From Streptococcus mitis 17/34 (lineage in GTDB: Bacteria; Bacillota; Bacilli; Lactobacillales; Streptococcaceae), in NCBI GenBank assembly GCA_000430305.1, contig ASZZ01000016.1, positions 1 through 35,782 of the forward strand: a stretch of DNA of 35,782 bases. The letters are read 5' to 3'. Below the pieces are notes generated by a model, which was not told where the DNA came from, searched no databases, and worked only from the letters and a program-made list of their open reading frames with translations. This document shows positions 25,201 to 31,715 of this stretch, piece after piece. The translations under genes and the position numbers were made by a program. Numbering within the stretch: position 1 is the first letter of the stretch; the number at the start of each line of letters is the position of its first letter.

Positions 25201-25572
25201 TTGAAGAAAAACTTTCGTGTAAAAAGAGAGAAAGATTTTAAGGCGATTTTCAAGGAAGGAACAAGTTTTGCTAATCGCAAATTTGTTGTCTACCAATTAG
25301 AAAACCAGAAAAACCATTTTCGAGTAGGTCTATCAGTTAGCAAAAAGCTGGGGAATGCAGTTACTAGAAATCAAATCAAGCGACGGATTCGTCATATTAT
25401 CCAGAATGCAAAAGGGAGTCTGGTAGAAGATGTCGACTTTGTTGTCATTGCTCGAAAAGGGGTTGAAACCTTGGGATACGCAGAGATGGAGAAAAATCTA
25501 CTCCACGTATTAAAATTATCAAAGATTTACCAGGAAGGAAATGGGAGTGAAAAAGAAACTACAGTTGACTAG
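25201..25572 (+). CDS. rnpA: Ribonuclease P protein component
   Basis: The basic protein cofactor of RNase P, which trims tRNA 5' ends, including those of the tRNA cluster in this window. It is 123 residues, from a TTG start preceded by GGAGTTGAG. The RNA-binding RNR motif is [34 protein letters not shown] is the classic N-terminus. It overlaps yidC by 26 bases, and this order (rnpA, yidC, khpB) is conserved in Firmicutes, usually beside rpmH, which is absent here. Confidence 0.97.
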   Translation: MKKNFRVKREKDFKAIFKEGTSFANRKFVVYQLENQKNHFRVGLSVSKKLGNAVTRNQIKRRIRHIIQNAKGSLVEDVDFVVIARKGVETLGYAEMEKNLLHVLKLSKIYQEGNGSEKETTVD

Positions 25573-26371
25573 TTTGCTAGGACTGTCTCTATTGATTATG
25601 ACAGCCTGTGCGACAAATGGGACAACTAGCGATATTACGGCAAATTCGACTGATTTTTGGAGTAAATTGGTTTACTTCTTTGCAGAAGTCATTCGCTTTT
25701 TATCGTTTGATATTAGTATCGGAGTAGGGATTATTCTCTTTACAATTTTGATTCGTACAGTGCTCTTGCCAGTCTTTCAAGTGCAGATGGTGGCTTCTAG
25801 AAAAATGCAGGAAGCTCAACCACGCATTAAGGCGCTGCGAGAACAATATCCAGGTCGAGATATGGAAAGCAGAACCAAGCTAGAGCAGGAAATGCGTAAA
25901 GTCTTTAAAGAAATGGGTGTCAGACAGTCAGATTCTCTTTGGCCGATTTTGATTCAGATGCCGCTTATCTTGGCCCTATTCCAAGCCCTGTCAAGGGTTG
26001 ACTTTTTGAAGACAGGTCATTTCTTATGGATTAACCTTGGTGGTGTGGATACAACACTTGTTCTTCCGATTTTAGCAGCAGTATTCACCTTTTTAAGTAC
26101 TTGGTTGTCCAATAAAGCCTTGTCTGAGCGAAATGGAGCTACGACTGCGATGATGTATGGGATTCCAGTCTTAATCTTTATCTTTGGGGTTTATGCTCCG
26201 AGCGGAGTCGCTCTCTACTGGGCAGTGTCCAATGCTTATCAAGTTTTGCAAACCTATTTCTTGAACAATCCATTCAAGATTATCGCAGAGCGCGAGGCTC
26301 TAGTACAGGCACAAAAAGATTTGGAAAATAGAAAAAGAAAAGCCAAGAAAAAGGCTCAGAAAACGAAATAA
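25547..26371 (+). CDS. yidC: Membrane protein insertase YidC (SpoIIIJ/Oxa1 family lipoprotein)
   Basis: Inserts and folds membrane proteins with or without SecYEG. Starting at GTG 25547 the protein has 274 residues (an alternative ATG lies two codons upstream). The lipobox LLIMTAC places the lipidated Cys at residue 20. About five membrane segments follow, with the conserved [11 protein letters not shown] hydrophilic-groove helix, [21 protein letters not shown] and [15 protein letters not shown], the Oxa1 hallmark. The C-terminal tail is strongly basic ([11 protein letters not shown]), as expected for ribosome contact. It is translationally coupled to rnpA and followed 17 bases later by khpB. 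Confidence 0.95.
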   Translation: MKKKLQLTSLLGLSLLIMTACATNGTTSDITANSTDFWSKLVYFFAEVIRFLSFDISIGVGIILFTILIRTVLLPVFQVQMVASRKMQEAQPRIKALREQYPGRDMESRTKLEQEMRKVFKEMGVRQSDSLWPILIQMPLILALFQALSRVDFLKTGHFLWINLGGVDTTLVLPILAAVFTFLSTWLSNKALSERNGATTAMMYGIPVLIFIFGVYAPSGVALYWAVSNAYQVLQTYFLNNPFKIIAEREALVQAQKDLENRKRKAKKKAQKTK

Positions 26372-26388
26372 TAAGGAGGAATCTGGTA

Positions 26389-27378
26389 ATGGTAGTATTT
26401 ACAGGTTCAACTGTTGAAGAAGCAATCCAGAAAGGATTGAAAGAATTAGATATTCCAAGAATGAAGGCTCATATCAAAGTCATTTCTCGTGAGAAAAAAG
26501 GATTTCTTGGCTTATTTGGTAAAAAACCAGCCCAAGTGGATATTGATGCTATTAGTGAAACGACAGTTGTAAAAGCCAACCAACAAGCTGTAAAGGGAGT
26601 TCCTAAAGAAATTAATGAACAAAATGAACCAGTTAAAACGGTCAGTGAAGCGACAGTTGATTTGGGATATGTTGTAGAAGCAATTAAAAAGATTGAAGAA
26701 GAAGGTCAAGAAATTTCTGATGAAGTTAAGGCTGAGATTTTGAAAAATGAAAGACATGCCAGCACTATTTTAGAAGAAACTGGGCACATTGAGATTTTAA
26801 ATGAATTACAACTTGAAGAAATTGACCTCGAAGAAGTAGTAGAAACTCCTAATATTGAAAGCCAAGCTGAGCAAACTGAAAGTCAAGAACTAGAAGACTT
26901 GGGCTTGAAAGTTGAACCGAGCTTTGATATTGAACAAGTAGCTACGGAAGTAACGACTTATGTTCAAACAATTATTGATGACATGGATGTTGAAGCCACA
27001 CTTTCAAATGATTATAACCGTCGTAGCATCAATCTACAAATTGACACCAATGAACCAGGTCGTATTATCGGTTATCATGGTAAAGTTTTGAAGGCCTTGC
27101 AACTATTGGCTCAAAATTATCTTTATAACCGCTATTCAAGAACCTTCTATATCACTATTAATGTCAATGATTATGTTGAACACCGTGCAGAAGTCTTGCA
27201 AACCTATGCTCAAAAATTGGCGACTCGTGTTTTAGAAGAAGGACGTAGTCATCAAACAGATCCAATGTCGAATAGTGAGCGCAAGATTATCCATCGTATT
27301 ATTTCACGTATGGATGGCGTGACTAGTTACTCTGAAGGTGACGAGCCAAATCGCTATGTCGTTGTAGATACAGAATAA
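26389..27378 (+). CDS. khpB: RNA-binding protein KhpB/EloR (Jag)
   Basis: An RNA-binding regulator of cell elongation that partners KhpA and works downstream of the Ser/Thr kinase StkP. The 329-residue protein has a Jag_N domain (VVFTGSTVEEAIQKGLKEL, then KGFLGLFGKKPAQV), a long acidic linker, a KH domain with the GYHG loop in PGRIIGYHGKVLKALQ, and a C-terminal R3H domain ending MSNSERKIIHRII. Thr89 in SEATVDLGY occupies the position reported as the StkP phosphosite in pneumococcal EloR. It follows AAGGAGGAATCTGGTA and ends in a terminator. Confidence 0.95.
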   Translation: MVVFTGSTVEEAIQKGLKELDIPRMKAHIKVISREKKGFLGLFGKKPAQVDIDAISETTVVKANQQAVKGVPKEINEQNEPVKTVSEATVDLGYVVEAIKKIEEEGQEISDEVKAEILKNERHASTILEETGHIEILNELQLEEIDLEEVVETPNIESQAEQTESQELEDLGLKVEPSFDIEQVATEVTTYVQTIIDDMDVEATLSNDYNRRSINLQIDTNEPGRIIGYHGKVLKALQLLAQNYLYNRYSRTFYITINVNDYVEHRAEVLQTYAQKLATRVLEEGRSHQTDPMSNSERKIIHRIISRMDGVTSYSEGDEPNRYVVVDTE

Positions 27379-27380
27379 GT

Positions 27381-27404
27381 AAAATCAGGTCTATCCTGAT
27401 TTTT
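27381..27404 (+). terminator. Terminator after khpB
   Basis: AAAATCAGG pairs perfectly with CCTGATTTT around a TCTAT loop, followed by T. The next gene starts 24 bases later, so it must rely on read-through or an unseen promoter. Confidence 0.8.
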
Positions 27405-27427
27405 GCTAGTTAGAGGAGATTAAATGG

Positions 27428-28051
27428 ATGTTGAATAAGATAAGAGACTATCTAGACTTTGCAAGTTTGCAGTACCGTAATCCAGATAAGGCGGGAGAAG
27501 AGCGAGAGAAAATGCTGGAATTGCGCCATAAAGGTCAAGAGGCTCGAAAGGCTTTTACAGAATTGGCTAAAGCATTTCAAACCAGTCATCCAGAATGGCA
27601 ACTCCAACAGACTAGCCAGTGGATGAATCAGGCACAGCGTTTGCGACCACATTTTTGGGTTTATCTACAGCGTGAGGGGAAAGAAACAGAACCTATGATG
27701 GCTCTTCGTTTGTATGGGACATCTACTGACTTTGGAATTTCTTTGGAAGTCAGTTTCATAGAGCGCAAGAAAGATGAGCAAACCTTAGAGCAACAAGCCA
27801 AGGTATTAGAAGTTCCAGTGGTAGAAGGAATTTATTATCTAGCCTACTCAGATGGGGCAAGTCATAAGCTGGACGCTAATGAAGAAAATCGTCAAATTTT
27901 AAGAAATAAAATATCCAATCAGGAAGTCCGTAAAGTGTTAGTTAAGTTAGATGTTTCTTTTATAGAAAATCAATCAATAGAAGTGATTTTAGAAAAATTA
28001 GATGAAGCTTATGAACGCTTACTTCCCTATTATCAAGTGACTAGAAGGTAG
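27428..28051 (+). CDS. Conserved hypothetical protein between khpB and tkt
   Basis: I do not recognise a domain with certainty. The 207-residue protein is soluble, helix-rich at the N-terminus (RDYLDFASLQYRNPDKAGEE, AFTELAKAFQTSHPEWQLQQ) with many aromatics in the middle (RLRPHFWVYLQREGKE, LRLYGTSTDFGISLEVSFIE), and has Gln/Glu-rich charged stretches. It has no signal peptide or membrane segment. The middle faintly recalls McrB-type N-terminal DUF3578 domains, but that is speculative. ATG 27428 has GAGGAG upstream. It is preceded by the khpB terminator and followed by an A/T-rich gap and the tkt promoter. Confidence 0.7.
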   Translation: MLNKIRDYLDFASLQYRNPDKAGEEREKMLELRHKGQEARKAFTELAKAFQTSHPEWQLQQTSQWMNQAQRLRPHFWVYLQREGKETEPMMALRLYGTSTDFGISLEVSFIERKKDEQTLEQQAKVLEVPVVEGIYYLAYSDGASHKLDANEENRQILRNKISNQEVRKVLVKLDVSFIENQSIEVILEKLDEAYERLLPYYQVTRR

Positions 28052-28086
28052 AAAATAGATGACTTATCTAGCGTCGAATTGTTTAA

Positions 28087-28115
28087 TTGCTATTCTATGT
28101 ATTTTTTCATATAAT
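28087..28115 (+). promoter_or_regulatory. Sigma-A promoter of tkt
   Basis: A -35 TTGCTA (28087-28092) and perfect -10 TATAAT (28110-28115) are separated by 17 bases. The leader is about 46 bases. Confidence 0.85.
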
Positions 28116-28130
28116 AGTAAAATAGAATGT

Positions 28131-28146
28131 GTGATTCAATAATCAC
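28131..28146. repeat. Inverted repeat GTGATT-CAAT-AATCAC in the tkt leader
   Basis: A perfect 6-bp inverted repeat with a CAAT loop lies in the untranslated leader, about 10 bases before the ribosome site. The first nine bases, GTGATTCAA, recur in the gapA leader at 34626-34634. It could be a transcription-factor operator or an RNA hairpin; no known factor is identified. Confidence 0.5.
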
Positions 28147-28167
28147 CTCAAATAGAAAGGAAATTCT

Positions 28168-30144
28168 ATGTCAAATCTATCTGTTAATGCAATTCGTTTC
28201 CTAGGTATTGACGCCATTAATAAAGCCAACTCAGGTCACCCAGGTGTGGTTATGGGAGCGGCTCCGATGGCATACAGCCTCTTTACAAAACAACTTCGTA
28301 TCAATCCAGCTCAACCAAACTGGATTAACCGTGACCGTTTTATTCTTTCAGCTGGTCATGGTTCAATGCTCCTTTATGCCCTTCTTCACCTTTCTGGTTT
28401 TGAAGATGTCAACATGGATGAAATCAAGAGCTTCCGCCAATGGGGTTCTAAAACACCAGGTCACCCAGAATTTGGTCATACAGCAGGGATTGATGCTACG
28501 ACAGGTCCTCTAGGACAAGGAATCTCAACTGCCACTGGTTTTGCCCAAGCAGAACGTTTCTTGGCAGCCAAATATAACCGTGAAGGCTACAATATCTTTG
28601 ACCACTATACTTATGTCATCTGTGGAGACGGAGACTTGATGGAAGGTGTCTCAAGTGAGGCGGCTTCATACGCAGGTTTGCAAAAACTAGACAAGTTGGT
28701 TGTTCTTTATGATTCAAATGACATCAACTTGGATGGCGAAACAAAGGATTCCTTCACTGAAAGTGTTCGTGACCGTTACAATGCCTACGGTTGGCACACT
28801 GCCTTGGTTGAAGATGGAACAGACTTGGAAGCTATCCATGCTGCTATCGAAACAGCCAAAGCTTCAGGTAAACCATCTTTGATTGAAGTGAAGACTGTGA
28901 TTGGATACGGTTCTCCAAATAAACAAGGAACTAATGCCGTACACGGTGCTCCTCTTGGAGCAGATGAAACTGCAGCAACTCGCCAAGCGCTTGGTTGGGA
29001 CTATGAACCATTTGATATTCCAGAGCAAGTATATGCTGATTTCAAAGAAAATGTTGCAGACCGTGGCGCATCAGCTTATCAAGCTTGGACAAAATTAGTT
29101 GCTGACTATAAAGAAGCGCATCCAGAATTGGCTGCAGAAGTAGAAGCTATCATTGACGGACGTGATCCAGTTGAAGTGACTCCGGCAGACTTCCCAGCCT
29201 TAGAAAATGGCTTCTCTCAAGCAACTCGTAATTCAAGTCAAGATGCCTTGAACGTTGTAGCTGCTAAGTTACCAACATTCCTAGGTGGATCAGCTGACCT
29301 TGCTCACTCAAACATGACTTACATCAAAACGGATGGACTTCAAGACGACGCTAATCGCTTGAACCGTAATATTCAGTTTGGTGTTCGTGAATTTGCAATG
29401 GGAACAATCTTGAACGGGATGGCCCTTCACGGTGGACTTCGTGTCTACGGTGGTACTTTCTTTGTCTTCTCTGACTATGTGAAAGCAGCTGTCCGTTTGT
29501 CAGCCTTGCAAGGTCTTCCTGTGACTTATGTCTTTACCCACGATTCTATTGCAGTAGGGGAAGATGGCCCAACGCACGAACCCGTTGAGCACTTAGCAGG
29601 TCTTCGTGCTATGCCAAATCTAAATGTTTTCCGTCCAGCAGATGCGCGTGAAACGCAAGCAGCTTGGTACCTTGCAGTGACAAGTGAGAAAACACCAACT
29701 GCCCTTGTCTTGACACGCCAAAATTTGACTGTCGAAGAGGGAACAGACTTTGACAAGGTTGCAAAAGGTGCCTATGTTGTCTATGAAAATGCAGCAGACT
29801 TTGATACCATCTTGATTGCAACAGGTTCAGAGGTCAATCTTGCTGTCTCAGCTGCCAAAGAATTGGCTAGTCAAGGCGCAAAAGTCCGCGTAGTCAGCAT
29901 GCCATCTACAGATGTCTTTGATAAACAAGATGCAGCATACAAGGAAGAAATTCTTCCAAATGCAGTCCGCCGTCGTGTTGCAGTCGAAATGGGTGCAACT
30001 CAAAACTGGTACAAATATGTTGGTCTTGATGGTGCCGTTCTAGGTATTGATACCTTCGGAGCCTCTGCTCCAGCACCAAAAGTATTGGCAGAGTACGGAT
30101 TTACAGTTGAAAATCTTGTCAAAGTCGTTCAAGACTTGAAATAA
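28168..30144 (+). CDS. tkt: Transketolase
   Basis: Transfers two-carbon units between sugar phosphates in the non-oxidative pentose phosphate pathway, using thiamine diphosphate. The 658-residue length is typical. The N-terminus [20 protein letters not shown] carries the conserved catalytic His. The TPP motif is [20 protein letters not shown] ending near [10 protein letters not shown]. The Pyr-domain signature is [19 protein letters not shown], with the conserved Glu in [10 protein letters not shown]. The ATG follows AGAAAGGAAATTCT. It has its own strong promoter and a terminator before yajC. Confidence 0.98.
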   Translation: MSNLSVNAIRFLGIDAINKANSGHPGVVMGAAPMAYSLFTKQLRINPAQPNWINRDRFILSAGHGSMLLYALLHLSGFEDVNMDEIKSFRQWGSKTPGHPEFGHTAGIDATTGPLGQGISTATGFAQAERFLAAKYNREGYNIFDHYTYVICGDGDLMEGVSSEAASYAGLQKLDKLVVLYDSNDINLDGETKDSFTESVRDRYNAYGWHTALVEDGTDLEAIHAAIETAKASGKPSLIEVKTVIGYGSPNKQGTNAVHGAPLGADETAATRQALGWDYEPFDIPEQVYADFKENVADRGASAYQAWTKLVADYKEAHPELAAEVEAIIDGRDPVEVTPADFPALENGFSQATRNSSQDALNVVAAKLPTFLGGSADLAHSNMTYIKTDGLQDDANRLNRNIQFGVREFAMGTILNGMALHGGLRVYGGTFFVFSDYVKAAVRLSALQGLPVTYVFTHDSIAVGEDGPTHEPVEHLAGLRAMPNLNVFRPADARETQAAWYLAVTSEKTPTALVLTRQNLTVEEGTDFDKVAKGAYVVYENAADFDTILIATGSEVNLAVSAAKELASQGAKVRVVSMPSTDVFDKQDAAYKEEILPNAVRRRVAVEMGATQNWYKYVGLDGAVLGIDTFGASAPAPKVLAEYGFTVENLVKVVQDLK

Positions 30145-30151
30145 TCCTAAG

Positions 30152-30177
30152 AATCAGAGCGCAAGCTCTGGTTTTTA
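30152..30177 (+). terminator. Terminator after tkt
   Basis: AATCAGAGC pairs with GCTCTGGTT (one wobble) around a stable GCAA tetraloop, followed by T residues. Confidence 0.88.
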
Positions 30178-30201
30178 TTACTAGAAAAGCAAGGTACAAT
30201 C

Positions 30202-30230
30202 TTGTAAAAGTAGCTGAAATTTGATATAGT
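30202..30230 (+). promoter_or_regulatory. Promoter of yajC
   Basis: A -35 TTGTAA (30202-30207) and -10 TATAGT (30225-30230) are separated by 17 bases; TG at 30222-30223 makes it an extended -10. Confidence 0.75.
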
Positions 30231-30260
30231 AGTCCTATGTAAAAGACAAAGGAGAATATA

Positions 30261-30560
30261 ATGGAATCACAATATACATTTTTAATCATTCTTGTGGCTA
30301 TGTTGGGCTTGATGTTCTTTACACAACGCTCTCAGAAGAAACAAGCGCAAAAACGTATGGAAAGCTTGAATAAACTACAAAAAGGATATGAAGTTATTAC
30401 AATCGGTGGACTTTATGGAACAGTCGATGAAGTAGATACGGAGAAGAAAACAATTGTTCTTGATGTAGATGGAGTTTACTTGACTTTTGAACTAGCTGCT
30501 ATCAAGACAGTATTACCGCTGAAAGAAACTGCTTCACTCGAAGGTGCAATTGAAAAATAA
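30261..30560 (+). CDS. yajC: Sec translocase accessory subunit YajC
   Basis: The small single-helix partner of SecDF-YidC in protein export. The 99-residue protein has one N-terminal membrane helix (FLIILVAMLGLMFFTQRSQK), then the conserved RMESLNKLQKGYEVITIGGL, GTVDEVD and VLDVDGVYLTFELAAIKTVL of the family. The ATG follows AAAGGAGAATATA. SecD/SecF are not adjacent, as in other streptococci. A terminator separates it from the phosphatase gene. Confidence 0.94.
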   Translation: MESQYTFLIILVAMLGLMFFTQRSQKKQAQKRMESLNKLQKGYEVITIGGLYGTVDEVDTEKKTIVLDVDGVYLTFELAAIKTVLPLKETASLEGAIEK

Positions 30561-30561
30561 G

Positions 30562-30585
30562 ACGGGATCACGAACTCCCGTTTTT
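30562..30585 (+). terminator. Terminator after yajC
   Basis: ACGGGA pairs perfectly with TCCCGT around an 8-base loop, followed by T residues. It may be partly leaky, because the next gene starts 22 bases later with no separate promoter visible. Confidence 0.78.
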
Positions 30586-30606
30586 CTATAAAAGAAAGGA
30601 AATGGG

Positions 30607-31047
30607 ATGAAAAAACTAGTCTTTGTCTGTTTGGGGAATATTTGCCGTAGTCCTATGGCTGAGTTTGTTATGAAATCAATGACAGATAATTACGAAATCC
30701 AAAGTCGAGCAACTTCCTCTTGGGAACATGGCAATCCGATTCATAAGGGTACTCAGGGAATTTTTCAACAGTATCAGATTCCTTATGACAAGAACAAGAC
30801 ATCGCTTCAGATTAGTAAGGAAGATTTTGAAGCCTTTGATTATATTATCGGAATGGACGATTCAAATGTTTCTGATTTACGTCAGATGTGTCCAGGAGAC
30901 TGTCAAGATAAGATTTACTCATTTGCATCTGAAAGTGTTCCGGATCCTTGGTATACAGGGGATTTTGAAGAAACTTATCAGCGTGTTCAAGAGGGCTGTC
31001 AAGTGTGGCTAGAACGCTTAGAGGAGAGTGAAGATGGAAAATCTTAA
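30607..31047 (+). CDS. Low-molecular-weight protein tyrosine phosphatase
   Basis: A cytoplasmic cysteine phosphatase that removes phosphate from tyrosine. The 146-residue protein has the P-loop VCLGNICRSPMAE (Cys8-X5-Arg14-Ser) and the general-acid Asp in VPDPWYTGDFEETYQ, the classic LMW-PTP pattern. It lacks the BY-kinase/capsule context of Wzb-type enzymes. The ATG follows AAAGGAAATGGG. Its end overlaps the start of the MORN-repeat gene by 14 bases, so the two are probably translated together, suggesting related roles at the membrane. Confidence 0.93.
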   Translation: MKKLVFVCLGNICRSPMAEFVMKSMTDNYEIQSRATSSWEHGNPIHKGTQGIFQQYQIPYDKNKTSLQISKEDFEAFDYIIGMDDSNVSDLRQMCPGDCQDKIYSFASESVPDPWYTGDFEETYQRVQEGCQVWLERLEESEDGKS

Positions 31048-31444
31048 GAATTTCTATGGGAAATATCATGTCTATCTGAGTCGTTCTCATTTAGAGATTT
31101 TAGCAGCAGTAACGATTGTTTTTTGTGCGGTACTCGTCTTTTTTCTCAATATTCCCGGGAAAGGTGTCTTAAAACTCGATAATGAAACGATTGTTTATGA
31201 CGGCAGTCTTGTTCGTGGTAAAATGAATGGTCAAGGAACCATTACCTTCCAAAATGGAGACCAGTATACTGGTGGTTTCAGCAATGGAGCCTTCAACGGA
31301 AAAGGTACCTTTCAATCTAAAGAAGGTTGGACCTACGAAGGTGATTTTGTAAATGGTCAAGCTGAAGGAAAAGGGAAACTAACAACAGAACAAGAAGTCG
31401 TTTATGAAGGGACTTTTAAACAAGGCGTTTTTCAACAAAAATAA
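31034..31444 (+). CDS. Membrane-anchored MORN-repeat protein
   Basis: A 136-residue protein with one membrane helix (about residues 20-43, LEILAAVTIVFCAVLVFFLN) and then about four MORN repeats: YDGSLVRGKMNGQGTITF, YTGGFSNGAFNGKGTF, YEGDFVNGQAEGKGKL and YEGTFKQGVF. MORN repeats form a beta-sheet scaffold that often binds proteins or lipids. The repeat part is probably outside the cell, though topology is not certain. I chose ATG 31034 with GAGGAGAG five bases upstream; GTG 31028 is the alternative. It overlaps the tyrosine phosphatase gene. No enzyme activity is predicted. Confidence 0.85.
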   Translation: MENLKNFYGKYHVYLSRSHLEILAAVTIVFCAVLVFFLNIPGKGVLKLDNETIVYDGSLVRGKMNGQGTITFQNGDQYTGGFSNGAFNGKGTFQSKEGWTYEGDFVNGQAEGKGKLTTEQEVVYEGTFKQGVFQQK

Positions 31445-31470
31445 AGCCTCCTGACATGGAGGTTTTTTTT
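31445..31470 (+). terminator. Terminator after the MORN-repeat gene
   Basis: CCTCC pairs with GGAGG around TGACAT, extendable by A-T and G-T pairs, followed by eight T residues. Confidence 0.85.
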
Positions 31471-31479
31471 ACAAAAACA

Positions 31480-31493
31480 AGAAAGCGCTTTCT
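31480..31493. promoter_or_regulatory. cre-like CcpA palindrome upstream of adhE
   Basis: AGAAAGCGCTTTCT is a perfect 14-bp palindrome that matches the CcpA core (GAAAGCGCTTTC) and differs from the consensus only at the outermost bases. It lies 139 bases upstream of the adhE -35. Confidence 0.6.
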
Positions 31494-31508
31494 ATATGTT
31501 TGTTAGGT

Positions 31509-31544
31509 TTGTGAAATAAAAAAATTTTTGTTGTTATTTCACAA
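31509..31544. promoter_or_regulatory. Distal Rex-like inverted repeat upstream of adhE
   Basis: TTGTGAAATAA (31509-31519) and TTATTTCACAA (31534-31544) are perfect reverse complements, 11 bp each, separated by 14 bases. TTGTGAA half-sites are typical of the NADH-sensing repressor Rex, although Rex normally needs them about six bases apart. Confidence 0.5.
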
Positions 31545-31585
31545 TCATCTAGTCAAAAGTTGATACTATAACGTATTTGAGAGTA

Positions 31586-31618
31586 ATTTCACAATATCGC
31601 AAAAATTCTTTGTGAAAT
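31586..31618. promoter_or_regulatory. Proximal Rex-like inverted repeat upstream of adhE
   Basis: ATTTCACAA (31586-31594) and TTGTGAAAT (31610-31618) are a perfect inverted pair, 15 bases apart, lying directly upstream of the -35. Together with the distal pair and the start-site element, this gives five good TTGTGAA-type half-sites in 175 bases. Confidence 0.5.
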
Positions 31619-31631
31619 GTTTATGAAACTG

Positions 31632-31660
31632 TTTACAAAACATAAAAAAAGAGTTATAAT
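31632..31660 (+). promoter_or_regulatory. Sigma-A promoter of adhE
   Basis: A -35 TTTACA (31632-31637) and a perfect -10 TATAAT (31655-31660) are separated by 17 bases. Confidence 0.88.
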
Positions 31661-31664
31661 AAAC

Positions 31665-31682
31665 TTGTGAAAAAATTAACAA
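31665..31682. promoter_or_regulatory. Rex-like operator at the adhE transcription start
   Basis: TTGTGAAAAAATTAACAA fits the Rex operator TTGTGA-N6-TCACAA with one mismatch (TAACAA), and lies on the predicted start site, where binding would block transcription until NADH rises. Confidence 0.65.
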
Positions 31683-31715
31683 AGGATAAAATCCTTAAAG
31701 GCTATGGAGGATAAT

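Noticed and set aside
25229-25250. TTTAAG-type CiaR box in rnpA
   Set aside because: Only an imperfect match inside a conserved coding region; no small RNA or promoter follows.
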